In this document: piece by piece, positions 43,913 through 52,910 of the stretch | How positions within the stretch are numbered: the first letter of the stretch is position 1 | Layout of the letters: each line of letters opens with the position of its first letter | Assembly (NCBI GenBank): GCA_947469885.1 | Contig: CANIQT010000007.1 | Location: forward strand, 1 to 64,000 | Length of the DNA stretch: 64,000 nt | Direction: 5' to 3' | From: Bacteroidota bacterium | GTDB taxonomy: Bacteria; Bacteroidota; Bacteroidia; 2-12-FULL-35-15 | Notes under the pieces: model-generated | Database searches by the model: none | What the model was told of the DNA's origin: nothing | Seen by the model: the letters and a program-made list of their open reading frames with translations, nothing else | Position numbers and translations under genes: made by a program

Positions 43913-46324
43913 TTACAACCCCTTACTTTTTGCAATCAATGAACTCGAAATGGTAGTTAGCAATACTATAGAGATGGAACTAATAGGCATTAGAATAGCA
44001 GCTATTACAGGAGAAAGTGTTCCCTGCACTGCAAACGATAACCCGATTACATTATAAATAAGTGATAGAATAAAGCTAGCAACGATTATTTTCTTTCCAC
44101 TCTTTGCGAAATCTAAAAACAGTTTTAATTTTTCGAATGAAGAACCATCAAGAATAGCATCGCACGAAGGAGAAAAATTATTAGTGTCGTCCGAAACTGC
44201 TATTCCTGCATCACTTTGCATCAGTGCTCCTGCATCGTTCAACCCGTCACCAATCATTATTACTTTATGTCCTTTGTTTTGTAATGATTTAATAAATTGT
44301 AATTTTTCTTCCGGTTGCTGATTAAAATGCAAATCACTTTCGTTATCAAAAATTTGTTTCAATGTTTCTGTTTCAGCATTATTATCACCTGATAATAATT
44401 GTATGTCATATTCCTTTTTCAATTCATTTGTTATTGGCAAAATTCCTTTTCTGTAAAAACTATCAATACTATAAAAACCATATATCACATTTTCTATTGA
44501 TAAAAACACCTTACTTGACGTTGACCCCTTATCAGTATTATGTCCGGTAATAAAATGTGCCGAACCCATCATTACGGATTTATTATTTATCACTCCTTTT
44601 ATTCCCTGTCCTTTTATTTCCTTAAAATCAGCTACAGTTAATTTTTTTACTTCCGGATTATTCTCATAAATTTTTCTGCTAAGCGGATGTGATGAATTAA
44701 ATGCAAGAGATACTGCCATTCTTATTTCTTCTTCACTTAATTCTTTACCAACAAATTTTACGGACGATCCATGAGTGATGGTTCCTGTTTTGTCAAATAC
44801 GATGGTGTCAATGTTTGTGAGGCTCTCAATTACAGCTGCGTTCTTTATGTAGAATTTGTTTCTTCCGAATATTCGCAACATATTACCATTCGTAAACGTG
44901 GCAGATAATAATAACGCACAGGGGCAAGCTATTATTAAAACGGACGTCACTGCATTTAATCCTCGGCTGCTATCTCCCATAAATACCCAGAATAACAATG
45001 CAGACAAGGCAACTATGAGCAATGAAAAAACAAAATATTTATTTATTTTTAAAACAAAATTCTGACTCTCTTTCTTTTTTGTGTTGCTTTCTTTATCATT
45101 GTTCCACAGCCCTGTCAGGTAACTTTGTGATACTTCTTTCTCCGTGTCTAATTGTATTGCTCCATCTAATTGCTTCCCTCCTGCATAAATTAATTCTCCA
45201 GCATATTTTTTTACCGGCTTCGATTCTCCGGTTACAAAACTGTAATCAATATGTGTGCTTTCGCTTACTAAAATAGAATCTGCTGGAACAATTTCACTAT
45301 TACGAATAATTATCCGGTCTCCTCTTTTTAGTTTTGTAACCGGAAGGCTTATTTCCTTTTTATCTTTAATTACTGTTACAGCAACCGGAAAATACGATTT
45401 GTAATCCCGCTCAAAAGAAAGTGTTTCGTAGGTTTTATCCTGAAAGTATCTTCCTATCAGCATAAAAAATACAATACCTGTCATGGAATCTAGGTAGCCC
45501 ACTCCGGTGCCACTTATTATTTCATAAAGACTTCTTATAAAAATTACAAGAATGGAAATAGCAATCGGGGCATCTATGTTAAGGTACTTGTTTCTTATAC
45601 TTTTGAAGGCGGATATAAAAAACTCTGAGGCTGAATAAAAGAAAACTGGAATAGAAAGGAATAAATTAAGTACACCAAAAAATGTTTTTAAATCGGCCCT
45701 GTCATAAAAATTTCCTACTGAAAAATATTCCGGAAAACTCATCATCATAATGTTTCCAAAACAAAATCCGGCAACTCCGATTTTAATTATTCGTTGTTTA
45801 TTATTTGGCAACACTTTTTTGTTCTCCAAATCATTCAGATTAATTAGAGGCTCATATCCTATATCAGCAAGGAGTTCTACAAGTGACGATAATTTTAATT
45901 CTTTGTTTAAGAAAGTAATAACAACTTCCTTTTTCAAGAAGTTAACCCTTGCACTTATAACACCTGTATTTAATTTGTGAAGATTTTCCAACAACCAGAT
46001 GCACGAACTGCAATGCATTTTAGGAATGTAAAAAGTTATTCGGGCTTGTGTTTCGTCCGAAAAACTTAGCAGAGCATTTTTAATGTCTGCATTATCGAGG
46101 TAAAAATACTTTCCGGAATAAGCACTCTTTTGTGTGTTTCCGGGGGTTTGATTTAAGGAGTAATAGGTGCATAAGTTATTTTCACTTAATAACTCATACA
46201 CCAACTTACATCCTTCGCAACAAAAATCTTTATTGTCGAAACGAACCAACCTATAATTCGTTTCTCCGCAATGATAACACTTTGTCTTATCTAAAACTCC
46301 TTTTGTGGACTCAGCGTATTTCAT
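43913..46324 (-). CDS. ccoI: Copper-translocating P1B-type ATPase CcoI
   Basis: 803 residues. An N-terminal cysteine domain (CYHCGE, CCEGCKLVY) precedes an HMA metal-binding fold (KMHCSSCIWLLENL). Membrane helices follow, with the CPx motif CPCALLLS, phosphorylation site FDKTGTITHG, HP motif SSHPLSRK and hinge GDGLNDAGAL. The double metal-binding N-terminus and the location next to ccoNOQP identify it as CcoI, which exports copper for the oxidase CuB centre. It ends 43 bp before the upstream dyad of the ccoS promoter, so the oxidase operon has its own start. Confidence 0.92.
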   Translation of the reverse strand: MKYAESTKGVLDKTKCYHCGETNYRLVRFDNKDFCCEGCKLVYELLSENNLCTYYSLNQTPGNTQKSAYSGKYFYLDNADIKNALLSFSDETQARITFYIPKMHCSSCIWLLENLHKLNTGVISARVNFLKKEVVITFLNKELKLSSLVELLADIGYEPLINLNDLENKKVLPNNKQRIIKIGVAGFCFGNIMMMSFPEYFSVGNFYDRADLKTFFGVLNLFLSIPVFFYSASEFFISAFKSIRNKYLNIDAPIAISILVIFIRSLYEIISGTGVGYLDSMTGIVFFMLIGRYFQDKTYETLSFERDYKSYFPVAVTVIKDKKEISLPVTKLKRGDRIIIRNSEIVPADSILVSESTHIDYSFVTGESKPVKKYAGELIYAGGKQLDGAIQLDTEKEVSQSYLTGLWNNDKESNTKKKESQNFVLKINKYFVFSLLIVALSALLFWVFMGDSSRGLNAVTSVLIIACPCALLLSATFTNGNMLRIFGRNKFYIKNAAVIESLTNIDTIVFDKTGTITHGSSVKFVGKELSEEEIRMAVSLAFNSSHPLSRKIYENNPEVKKLTVADFKEIKGQGIKGVINNKSVMMGSAHFITGHNTDKGSTSSKVFLSIENVIYGFYSIDSFYRKGILPITNELKKEYDIQLLSGDNNAETETLKQIFDNESDLHFNQQPEEKLQFIKSLQNKGHKVIMIGDGLNDAGALMQSDAGIAVSDDTNNFSPSCDAILDGSSFEKLKLFLDFAKSGKKIIVASFILSLIYNVIGLSFAVQGTLSPVIAAILMPISSISIVLLTTISSSLIAKSKGL

Positions 46325-46347
46325 TCGATTTTGTTGTTTGTCATTAA

Positions 46348-46575
46348 TTACGCTGCTTGTTTGTAATCTTCTTTTTCTTTTTTCTCAACTGCTTCAGCAT
46401 GGTTAGCTTTACCATCTGTAATGGTTAAAAGCATAAATACAATGAAGCCAAGTACAGTTGCTAAAAAGCAAACAAGATTTACCACGTTTGACGAAGTAGG
46501 TGTCAACACAGCATAGCGGAAAGGGAATAGAAATACTAAAGCTATTAGTACAATTCCAAATGTTTTTTTGTTCAT
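46348..46575 (-). CDS. Small two-helix membrane protein upstream of ccoI
   Basis: 75 residues. Two membrane helices (FGIVLIALVFLFPFRYAV and VVNLVCFLATVLGFIVFMLL) are joined by a short loop and followed by a charged tail (EKKEKEDYKQAA). No family recognised. It is the first gene of the unit with ccoI (23-bp gap) and is preceded by the same dyad promoter as the oxidase operon, so an accessory role in cbb3 assembly is likely but unproven. Confidence 0.7.
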   Translation of the reverse strand: MNKKTFGIVLIALVFLFPFRYAVLTPTSSNVVNLVCFLATVLGFIVFMLLTITDGKANHAEAVEKKEKEDYKQAA

Positions 46576-46615
46576 GATTTTTTATTTAAAGTTTATGTCT
46601 AAATATTTAACGGCA

Positions 46616-46682
46616 CAAAAGTGGGAAGTGCCTGGAATATTAAATATGACAAATGTCAGATTGCAATATGATGTAAATCATA
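46616..46682 (-). promoter_or_regulatory. Promoter of the ccoI unit with two Fnr-like dyads
   Basis: On the minus strand a -7-like CACTTTTG lies at 46623-46616. Upstream are TGAC-N4-GTCA (46647-46658, centre 46652.5) and TATGAT-N4-ATCATA (46667-46682, centre 46674.5). Dyad spacing (22 bp) and distance from the TTTG (36.5 bp) are identical to the ccoS promoter, while the surrounding sequence is different. Confidence 0.75.
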
Positions 46683-46777
46683 AAGTGCTATCTAATGACT
46701 ATTTGTTTAGGAAATGTGCAGGCGGTATTGCCTTGGGAATAAGGATAAATAATAATGGTTTCTAACGAAACTTTAAA

Positions 46778-49261
46778 TTACTCCTGATAATAAACTCTCT
46801 TCACTCTTCTGGAAACGTTAGTTAGTATTTCATAAGGAATAGTTCCTACATCTTTTGCCACATCCGAAATTGAATACCCTTCACCAAAAATAATTACTTC
46901 ATCACTTTCGTTTGCTTTAATGTCTGTAATATCAATCATACACATATCCATGCACACATTGCCAATGATAGGTGCAGGTTTTCCTTTCACCATCATCTTT
47001 CCTTTTCCATTACTTAGCTTACGACTCAACCCGTCAGCATATCCAATCGGTACTGTTGCTATTTGTATGTCGCGTGTGGCAACACCTTTTCTGCTATAAC
47101 CAATCGTTTCGTTGGCTGCAATATTTTTGATTTGAGAAATACTTGTTTTTAGTGTACTTACATTTTGTAATTGTTGTTGTTCAGTTACATTAGCACCAAT
47201 GCCGTACAAACCAATTCCTAAACGAACCATTTCAAACTGTGCATCTGGGAAACGGGAAATCCCTGCTGAATTCAAAATGTGTTTTAATATTGGATAATCA
47301 AAATGCGATTTGATATTATCACTCATAACATTTAATTGCTTTATTTGTTTCCATGTAAATTCATCATGCTCGTGTTCATCGCTAGCAGCAAGGTGAGAGA
47401 AAATAGATTTAATTATTAGATGTTTGTTGTTTTTTATTTTTACAATTAATTCATTTAGGTCTTTTTCATCAAATCCTAAACGATGCATTCCTGTATCAAC
47501 TTTAATATGAATAGAAACCGATTGCGAACCATTGTGTACACTTCGTTTAACCGCTTCTTCAAATAAACCAAATACTCTGAAACTATAAATTTCAGGCTCC
47601 AAATTATATTGAATCATTGCATCATAACTTTGTTCTTCAGGATTCATTACCATTATAGGCATGGTGATTCCTGCTTTACGTAATTCTATTCCCTCGTCAG
47701 CATAGGCAACTGCTAAATAATCTACTCTTTGAAACTGAAGTATATTGGCTATTTCAAAGCTTCCACTTCCATACGAAAACGCTTTTACCATAGCCATTAT
47801 TTTTGTTTCTGCTTTTAATTTTGAACGGTAATAATTCAAATTATGCACAAACGAATTTAAATTTATTTCTAAAACTGTTTCATGTGCCTTTTGCTGAATC
47901 ACTTTACTGATAGCTTCGAAACCAAACATACGCGCCCCTTTCAGAAGTATAGTTTCATCCTTGATAAATGAATTATTAAACTGTTTTAAAAAATCTTCTG
48001 TTGATTTATAAAATCTTTTTTCAATTGCGAATAAATTCTCCTGACTCGAAATACCCTCTCCGATTCCTATTATTCTTGAAACCCCTTTTTTATGAATTAG
48101 CTCTGCCACTTCTTTGTAAAGGGTTTCGTTGGTTTGTCCACTTTGCAAAATATCCGAAAGGATAATTGTTTTTTTAGGATGTTGTTTCTGCTGATTTAAA
48201 AAATCTAATGCAATTGACAGTGAACTTAAATCAGAATTGTAAGTATCATTAATAATAGAACAATTATTAATTCCTTCTTTCAACTCAAGCCTCATTGCAA
48301 CAGGACTCAAAAATTTTATCCGTTTGGAAATGATTTCATTTTCATATCCCAGATAAAGCAACATTGCCCAGCAATGTATAGCATTTTCAATACTAGCTTC
48401 ATCTATAAAAGGAATGGTTACGGTAATAAAATGATTTTTATAAACTGCTTGAATCTCTGCATCAGTATCTGTCTTAGTAATTCGTCCAATCAATAAATCA
48501 GATCGTAATCGTCTCGACCATGTAAATGTTTTTATTTCGCGAAGCGTATGATTGTTTGTAATTTCATCATTGAGCAATAAATAATCTTTGCAATAAATAA
48601 GTATTTCAGAATTGTAAAACAGTTTTAATTTTTCATCTGCTTTTTGTTTTTGGTTCTCAAAGTTTTCATCATGCGCTTGCCCAATATTGGTAATCAATCC
48701 GATGGTTGGATTAATAATAGCAGAGAGCATTTTCATTTCATTAGGTTTGGAAATACCTGCTTCAAATATTCCCAAATCATGATCTTCATTCAGTTGCCAA
48801 ACAGACAAAGGAACTCCCACTTGTGAGTTAAAACTTTTGGGACTACGAACAATGTTTTTATCTTCTCGCATCAATTGAAATAACCATTCTTTTACAATTG
48901 TTTTTCCGTTGCTACCTGTAATTCCAATAACAGGAATTTTATATTGATTTCGATGATAAGAACACAATAGTTGCAAAGCTAGCAATGTGTCTTTAACTAA
49001 TACAAAATTTGTATCAGAAAAAGAAGAATGATTTTTTGGCAAAACAGAAACAACAAAATTGCGATTCCCTTTTTCGAACAAATCATTTATGTAAGTATGT
49101 CCGTCATGTCGCTCCCCTACAATAGCGAAAAACAAAGATGTTTCGGCATTGGTTAATTGACGACTATCTATCAAAAGATTTTTAATTATCGTTTTTTGAT
49201 TATCGTTCCCGATAAGTTCTCCTTTAATGATTGATGAAATATTAGAAATGGTATAATCCAT
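46778..49261 (-). CDS. murF-alr: Bifunctional MurF ligase / alanine racemase fusion
   Basis: 827 residues from the ATG at 49261, one base after the tdk stop; the longer alternative start overlaps tdk. The first half (1-450) is a Mur ligase: the ATP loop is GITGSNGKTIVKEWL and NDTYNSD is the MurF motif. The second half (about 455-827) is alanine racemase with the PLP lysine in MAMVKAFSYGSG and the conserved VRLGIGLYGIG. The fusion couples D-Ala production to D-Ala-D-Ala ligation onto UDP-MurNAc-tripeptide and is characteristic of Bacteroidota. Confidence 0.95.
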   Translation of the reverse strand: MDYTISNISSIIKGELIGNDNQKTIIKNLLIDSRQLTNAETSLFFAIVGERHDGHTYINDLFEKGNRNFVVSVLPKNHSSFSDTNFVLVKDTLLALQLLCSYHRNQYKIPVIGITGSNGKTIVKEWLFQLMREDKNIVRSPKSFNSQVGVPLSVWQLNEDHDLGIFEAGISKPNEMKMLSAIINPTIGLITNIGQAHDENFENQKQKADEKLKLFYNSEILIYCKDYLLLNDEITNNHTLREIKTFTWSRRLRSDLLIGRITKTDTDAEIQAVYKNHFITVTIPFIDEASIENAIHCWAMLLYLGYENEIISKRIKFLSPVAMRLELKEGINNCSIINDTYNSDLSSLSIALDFLNQQKQHPKKTIILSDILQSGQTNETLYKEVAELIHKKGVSRIIGIGEGISSQENLFAIEKRFYKSTEDFLKQFNNSFIKDETILLKGARMFGFEAISKVIQQKAHETVLEINLNSFVHNLNYYRSKLKAETKIMAMVKAFSYGSGSFEIANILQFQRVDYLAVAYADEGIELRKAGITMPIMVMNPEEQSYDAMIQYNLEPEIYSFRVFGLFEEAVKRSVHNGSQSVSIHIKVDTGMHRLGFDEKDLNELIVKIKNNKHLIIKSIFSHLAASDEHEHDEFTWKQIKQLNVMSDNIKSHFDYPILKHILNSAGISRFPDAQFEMVRLGIGLYGIGANVTEQQQLQNVSTLKTSISQIKNIAANETIGYSRKGVATRDIQIATVPIGYADGLSRKLSNGKGKMMVKGKPAPIIGNVCMDMCMIDITDIKANESDEVIIFGEGYSISDVAKDVGTIPYEILTNVSRRVKRVYYQE

Positions 49262-49262
49262 A

Positions 49263-49838
49263 TTATTTTCTTGCTTCTGTAAAGCAGTCTCTGCAAAGAG
49301 GTTCATAGTTATTTGTTTCACCTAATAATACTAATGATGATTCATCTGTCATTCGGTGAGAATGATTTGCAAGATTGCCACATCGCATACATATAGCATG
49401 TACTTTGGTAACATATTCTGCAATAGCTAATAAGGAAGGCATTGGTCCAAAGGGTTTGCCCAGATAATCCATGTCCAATCCTGCAACTATCACACGGACA
49501 CCAGAGTTTGCAAGCTGATTACAAACATCAGTAAGTCCAGAATCAAAAAATTGTGCTTCATCAATTCCTACAACTTGAATATCGTCAGCAAGTAATAAAA
49601 TATTAGAAGAAGAAGGGACAGGTGTAGAATGTATAGAATTACCTTCATGTGAAACTACTTTCACTTCATCATAACGATTGTCGATAGCGGGTTTAAAGAT
49701 TTCTACTTTTTGTTTTGCAAACTGAGCACGTTTCATTCTCCGAATTAGTTCTTCCGTTTTTCCAGAAAACATGGAGCCACAAATAATTTCTATTGAACCT
49801 TTTCTTTTGTTAGAATGAATGGTGTTTTCTAAAAACAT
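49263..49838 (-). CDS. tdk: Thymidine kinase (type II)
   Basis: 191 residues. The P-loop is [15 protein letters not shown], Walker [12 protein letters not shown], and the catalytic Glu lies in that segment. The zinc-binding lasso domain has CMRCG and CRDC. It phosphorylates thymidine in the salvage of dTMP. It directly precedes murF-alr in one unit. Confidence 0.94.
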   Translation of the reverse strand: MFLENTIHSNKRKGSIEIICGSMFSGKTEELIRRMKRAQFAKQKVEIFKPAIDNRYDEVKVVSHEGNSIHSTPVPSSSNILLLADDIQVVGIDEAQFFDSGLTDVCNQLANSGVRVIVAGLDMDYLGKPFGPMPSLLAIAEYVTKVHAICMRCGNLANHSHRMTDESSLVLLGETNNYEPLCRDCFTEARK

Positions 49839-49941
49839 TTTTTATTACTGAAAAATTTGTTGTAATTTTATTGCAAATAAATGAGCAACGAAATTACTCA
49901 AAAAAGCAGTATGAAAATTTAACACTAAAAATATAATTATT

Positions 49942-50574
49942 ATGTCGAAATACCTGGTTAGAAAAGAAATTGCTTCATTGATAAATAGCATTAAAGAACA
50001 CTCTGATAATATAGGATACAACAAATATGTTCCTCAGCTGGAACTGGAATCTATTCTCCATAAAATTGAAAAGTTGTATCAAAAATCAATTGTTTTTAAT
50101 TATTTAAATTCTTTGCCGGAGGAAAAGGAAGAACCAATTTTGGCTGAGCCTGAAAAACAAGAGGGTGTTAAGGAGGAAGAAATTAGTGTTAAGAATGAAA
50201 TAAACGAATCCGCAGTTTCAATCTCTACTCCTCCTCCAACTGATTTATTTGGAGGCGAATTGCCTCCTGCTGTTGAAAAACCAAAACCCGAAATAAAGGA
50301 AGAGAAAAAGTTTGAAAAGATTACGAAGGTTTCAAAAACAGCTATTTCGGATATAAAATCTGCTATAGGAATAAATGATAAGTTTCAGTTTACTAATGAA
50401 TTATTTCAAGGCAATGCAGAGGAATATCTAATTGCGATTCAGCAATTAAATAGTTCAGACAACTTTGAATCGGCAATGACTTATTTTTTGAGTTTAAAAT
50501 TATTGTATAACTGGAATATGGAAAATGAAACGGTAATTCGTTTACTCGATTTGGTAAACAGAAGGTTTAGTTAG
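49942..50574 (+). CDS. Conserved hypothetical protein with acidic linker
   Basis: 210 residues. It has an N-terminal helical segment (residues 1-60), a Glu/Lys/Pro-rich linker (about 62-130) and a conserved C-terminal helical domain from DIKSAIGINDKFQFTNELFQGN to the end, with a tetratricopeptide-like look (EEYLIAIQQLN, FESAMTYFLSL). I know this C-terminal block from hypothetical proteins throughout Bacteroidota, but not a function. No signal peptide or membrane segment. It is divergent from tdk, with 103 bp between starts, and array 5 lies downstream. Confidence 0.75.
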   Translation: MSKYLVRKEIASLINSIKEHSDNIGYNKYVPQLELESILHKIEKLYQKSIVFNYLNSLPEEKEEPILAEPEKQEGVKEEEISVKNEINESAVSISTPPPTDLFGGELPPAVEKPKPEIKEEKKFEKITKVSKTAISDIKSAIGINDKFQFTNELFQGNAEEYLIAIQQLNSSDNFESAMTYFLSLKLLYNWNMENETVIRLLDLVNRRFS

Positions 50575-50608
50575 GTAGATTTTTGTCAAAACTAACCGGT
50601 TTGTTTCC

Positions 50609-50734
50609 AAAGTTCTTTCTATTTTTATCAAAGTTCAAAACTAATTAACCATTGTTCGGAACATTTTCATCATTGTTCGGGACTTTTCGTCAATTGTTCC
50701 TGAACTTTGAGCGAAAAGTCCTGAACTTTAATGA
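50609..50734. repeat. Tandem array 5: 6 units of 21 bp
   Basis: Units start at 50609, 50630, 50651, 50672, 50693 and 50714, all 21 bp. The clearest three share ATTGTTC and a following AAC or GAC core. Flanks at 50588 and 50735 look like further decayed units. It lies between the hypothetical gene ending at 50574 and the M28 peptidase, ending 94 bp before the ATG. Confidence 0.75.
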
Positions 50735-50828
50735 AACCCTTGTAAACATTGATAAACTAAGATTGATTTTTACGTCAATTTAAGGTGATTTTTAAAATTT
50801 AAGAGTTTAAACCACATTTTATTAAGTA

Positions 50829-52112
50829 ATGATAATTTCAAGACGGGCAATTTTTACTGTTTTTTTCCAGTTTATTTCAATCTTCATTTTCTCCCAAGAA
50901 ATAAAAAAAGGGGATGCTTATTATTATGCTCGCAAAATCTTGGACACCATGACTTCCGTTAGTATGCACGGAAGAGGTTATGTAAATGGAGGAGATAGTA
51001 TTGCTGCAAATTATATAAAAACAGAATATCAAAAGTTGGGATTAAAAACTTTTGGTGAGGACTATTATCAGCGATTTAGTTTTGCGGTTAATACCTTTCC
51101 GAATACTATTTCAGTTGAAGCGGATAATAAAAAAATTTTTCCGGGAAAAGACTTTATAGTTTTTGCGCATTCTCAAACTTCCTCAGGAAAATATTTTACA
51201 ACTATTGCAGATGATGAACTTGTTCAGAACAAGAAAAAATTTAGAAAATTTCTTAAACAGGATTTGTCTAAAAAAATATTGATTGTAGATGATACAGGAA
51301 AACAAACCAAAGAACTTCGAGACCTTCCTTCGGTTAATAATCCACCGAAAGCTTTGGTTTATTTAAGAGATAAATTAACTATGGAAGTTGCTCAGAATGT
51401 AAATGACTTTCCGATAATTGAAATACTAAGAACATCAGTAAATAAACCGAAAGAAATAGGTTATGAAATACAAAACAAATTCCTTCCTGCTCACCCTTCC
51501 CAAAATGTAATTGGCTACATTAAAGGTTCCGAACACCCCGATTCTTTTATTGTTTATACTGCACATTACGACCACTTAGGACAAATGGGAAAAGATGTTT
51601 ATTTCCCCGGAGCAAATGATAATGCAAGTGGTTGCGCCATGTTACTTAACCTTGCAAAATACTATTCCATGCCCGAACATCAACCAAAATGTTCGATTGC
51701 TTTCATTGCTTTTTGTGCTGAGGAAGTAGGTTTATTGGGTTCAAAGTATTATACCGAGCATCCTTTGTTTCCTTTAAAACAAATAAAATTTTTATTGAAC
51801 ATGGATATTATGGGAACAGGCGAAGATGGCATAACTGTTGTGAATGGAAGTGTTTTTAAAAAAGAATTTGATTTGTTAAAACAAATAAATTCGGAAAATA
51901 ATTTTATTAAAGAGGTGAAAATACGAGGCAAAGCAGCCAACAGCGACCATTATTATTTTTCTGAAAATGGAGTACATGCCTGTTTTATTTATACTATGGG
52001 AGGAATAAAAGCCTACCATGATATTTATGATAAAGCAGAAACATTACCTTTGAACGAATTTCAGAATTTGTTTAATTTGATAACTAAATTTTGTGAAGAC
52101 CTCAACGAATAA
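50829..52112 (+). CDS. M28-family zinc aminopeptidase, secreted
   Basis: 427 residues. A signal peptide (ending FIFSQE) precedes a PA-like insert and the M28 peptidase domain. The zinc ligands are H in YTAHYDHLG, D in PGANDNASG, E in CAEEVGLLG, D in LLNMDIMG and H in GIKAYHDIYD. These are periplasmic or secreted aminopeptidases or glutaminyl-cyclase-like enzymes; the presence of all five ligands favours peptidase. Its final two codons before the stop fall in the left arm of a 32-bp inverted repeat. Confidence 0.88.
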   Translation: MIISRRAIFTVFFQFISIFIFSQEIKKGDAYYYARKILDTMTSVSMHGRGYVNGGDSIAANYIKTEYQKLGLKTFGEDYYQRFSFAVNTFPNTISVEADNKKIFPGKDFIVFAHSQTSSGKYFTTIADDELVQNKKKFRKFLKQDLSKKILIVDDTGKQTKELRDLPSVNNPPKALVYLRDKLTMEVAQNVNDFPIIEILRTSVNKPKEIGYEIQNKFLPAHPSQNVIGYIKGSEHPDSFIVYTAHYDHLGQMGKDVYFPGANDNASGCAMLLNLAKYYSMPEHQPKCSIAFIAFCAEEVGLLGSKYYTEHPLFPLKQIKFLLNMDIMGTGEDGITVVNGSVFKKEFDLLKQINSENNFIKEVKIRGKAANSDHYYFSENGVHACFIYTMGGIKAYHDIYDKAETLPLNEFQNLFNLITKFCEDLNE

Positions 52113-52175
52113 CGAATCTTCACGAATAACGAATTACGAAACCATTCGTTATTCGTGAAGATTCGTTATTCGTTG
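52103..52175. repeat. Perfect 32-bp inverted repeat across a stop codon
   Basis: Left arm 52103-52134 and right arm 52144-52175 are perfect complements, separated by 9 bases. Each arm contains the direct repeat CGAATAACGAAT twice around CTTCA. The M28 peptidase TAA (52110-52112) lies inside the left arm and rsmI starts 10 bp after the right arm. It can form a very stable hairpin in the transcript or cruciform DNA. Confidence 0.95.
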
Positions 52176-52184
52176 GAAAATATT

Positions 52185-52895
52185 ATGAAACTATACATCG
52201 TCCCTACCCCCATCGGAAACCTTGAAGACATCACGCTTCGGGCTATTCGTATTTTAAATGAAGTGGATTTGATATTGGCAGAAGATACACGCAAATCAGG
52301 TATCTTATTAAAGCATTTAAACATTGATAAAAAAATGTTTGCACATCATCAACACAACGAACACAAAACAGTAGAGATGATTGCTGAACGTATTGAAAAT
52401 GGCGAAAAGATAGCATTGATAACCGATGCAGGTACTCCCGGAATATCCGACCCAGGATTTTTATTAATCAGAGAGTGTATTGCAAAAGGAATAGAAGTAG
52501 AATGTTTGCCCGGTGCCACAGCCTTTGTACCTGCATTAGTTAACTCCGGATTACCTTGCGATGAATTTGTTTTTGTTGGTTTTCTTCCACAAAAAAAAGG
52601 AAGACAAACAAAAATTAAATCATTAATAAATGAACAACGAACAATTGTTTTTTATGAATCACCTCATCGCTTAATAAAAGCATTAGAACAGTTTATTGAA
52701 TTTTTGGGAGAAGATAGAAAGGCTTCTGTATCGCGGGAATTAACAAAAATGTTTGAAGAAAATAAAAGAGGAACTTTAAAAGAATTATCAGATTATTTTA
52801 AAACTAAAACAGTGAAAGGAGAGATAGTAATAGTCGTGGAGGGTAATAAAAATAAAAAAACAAAAGGGGAAGAGGGTGAAGATGAAAACGAATAA
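52185..52895 (+). CDS. rsmI: 16S rRNA cytidine-1402 2'-O-methyltransferase RsmI
   Basis: 236 residues from the ATG at 52185, where the family's typical start MKLYIVPTPIGNLEDIT begins; the upstream in-frame start (52155) lies inside the inverted repeat and is improbable. Conserved blocks are ILAEDTRKSGILLKH, LITDAGTPGISDPGF and LPGATAFVPALVNSGL. It 2'-O-methylates C1402 of 16S rRNA. The C-terminus has a Lys/Glu-rich tail (NKKTKGEEGEDENE). Confidence 0.93.
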   Translation: MKLYIVPTPIGNLEDITLRAIRILNEVDLILAEDTRKSGILLKHLNIDKKMFAHHQHNEHKTVEMIAERIENGEKIALITDAGTPGISDPGFLLIRECIAKGIEVECLPGATAFVPALVNSGLPCDEFVFVGFLPQKKGRQTKIKSLINEQRTIVFYESPHRLIKALEQFIEFLGEDRKASVSRELTKMFEENKRGTLKELSDYFKTKTVKGEIVIVVEGNKNKKTKGEEGEDENE

Positions 52896-52910
52896 TTCAA
52901 ATCAATAAGC

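Noticed and set aside
49261-49321. Longer start for murF-alr at 49321
   Set aside because: The extra 20 residues overlap tdk out of frame and the family's normal start is MDYTISNISSI at 49261.
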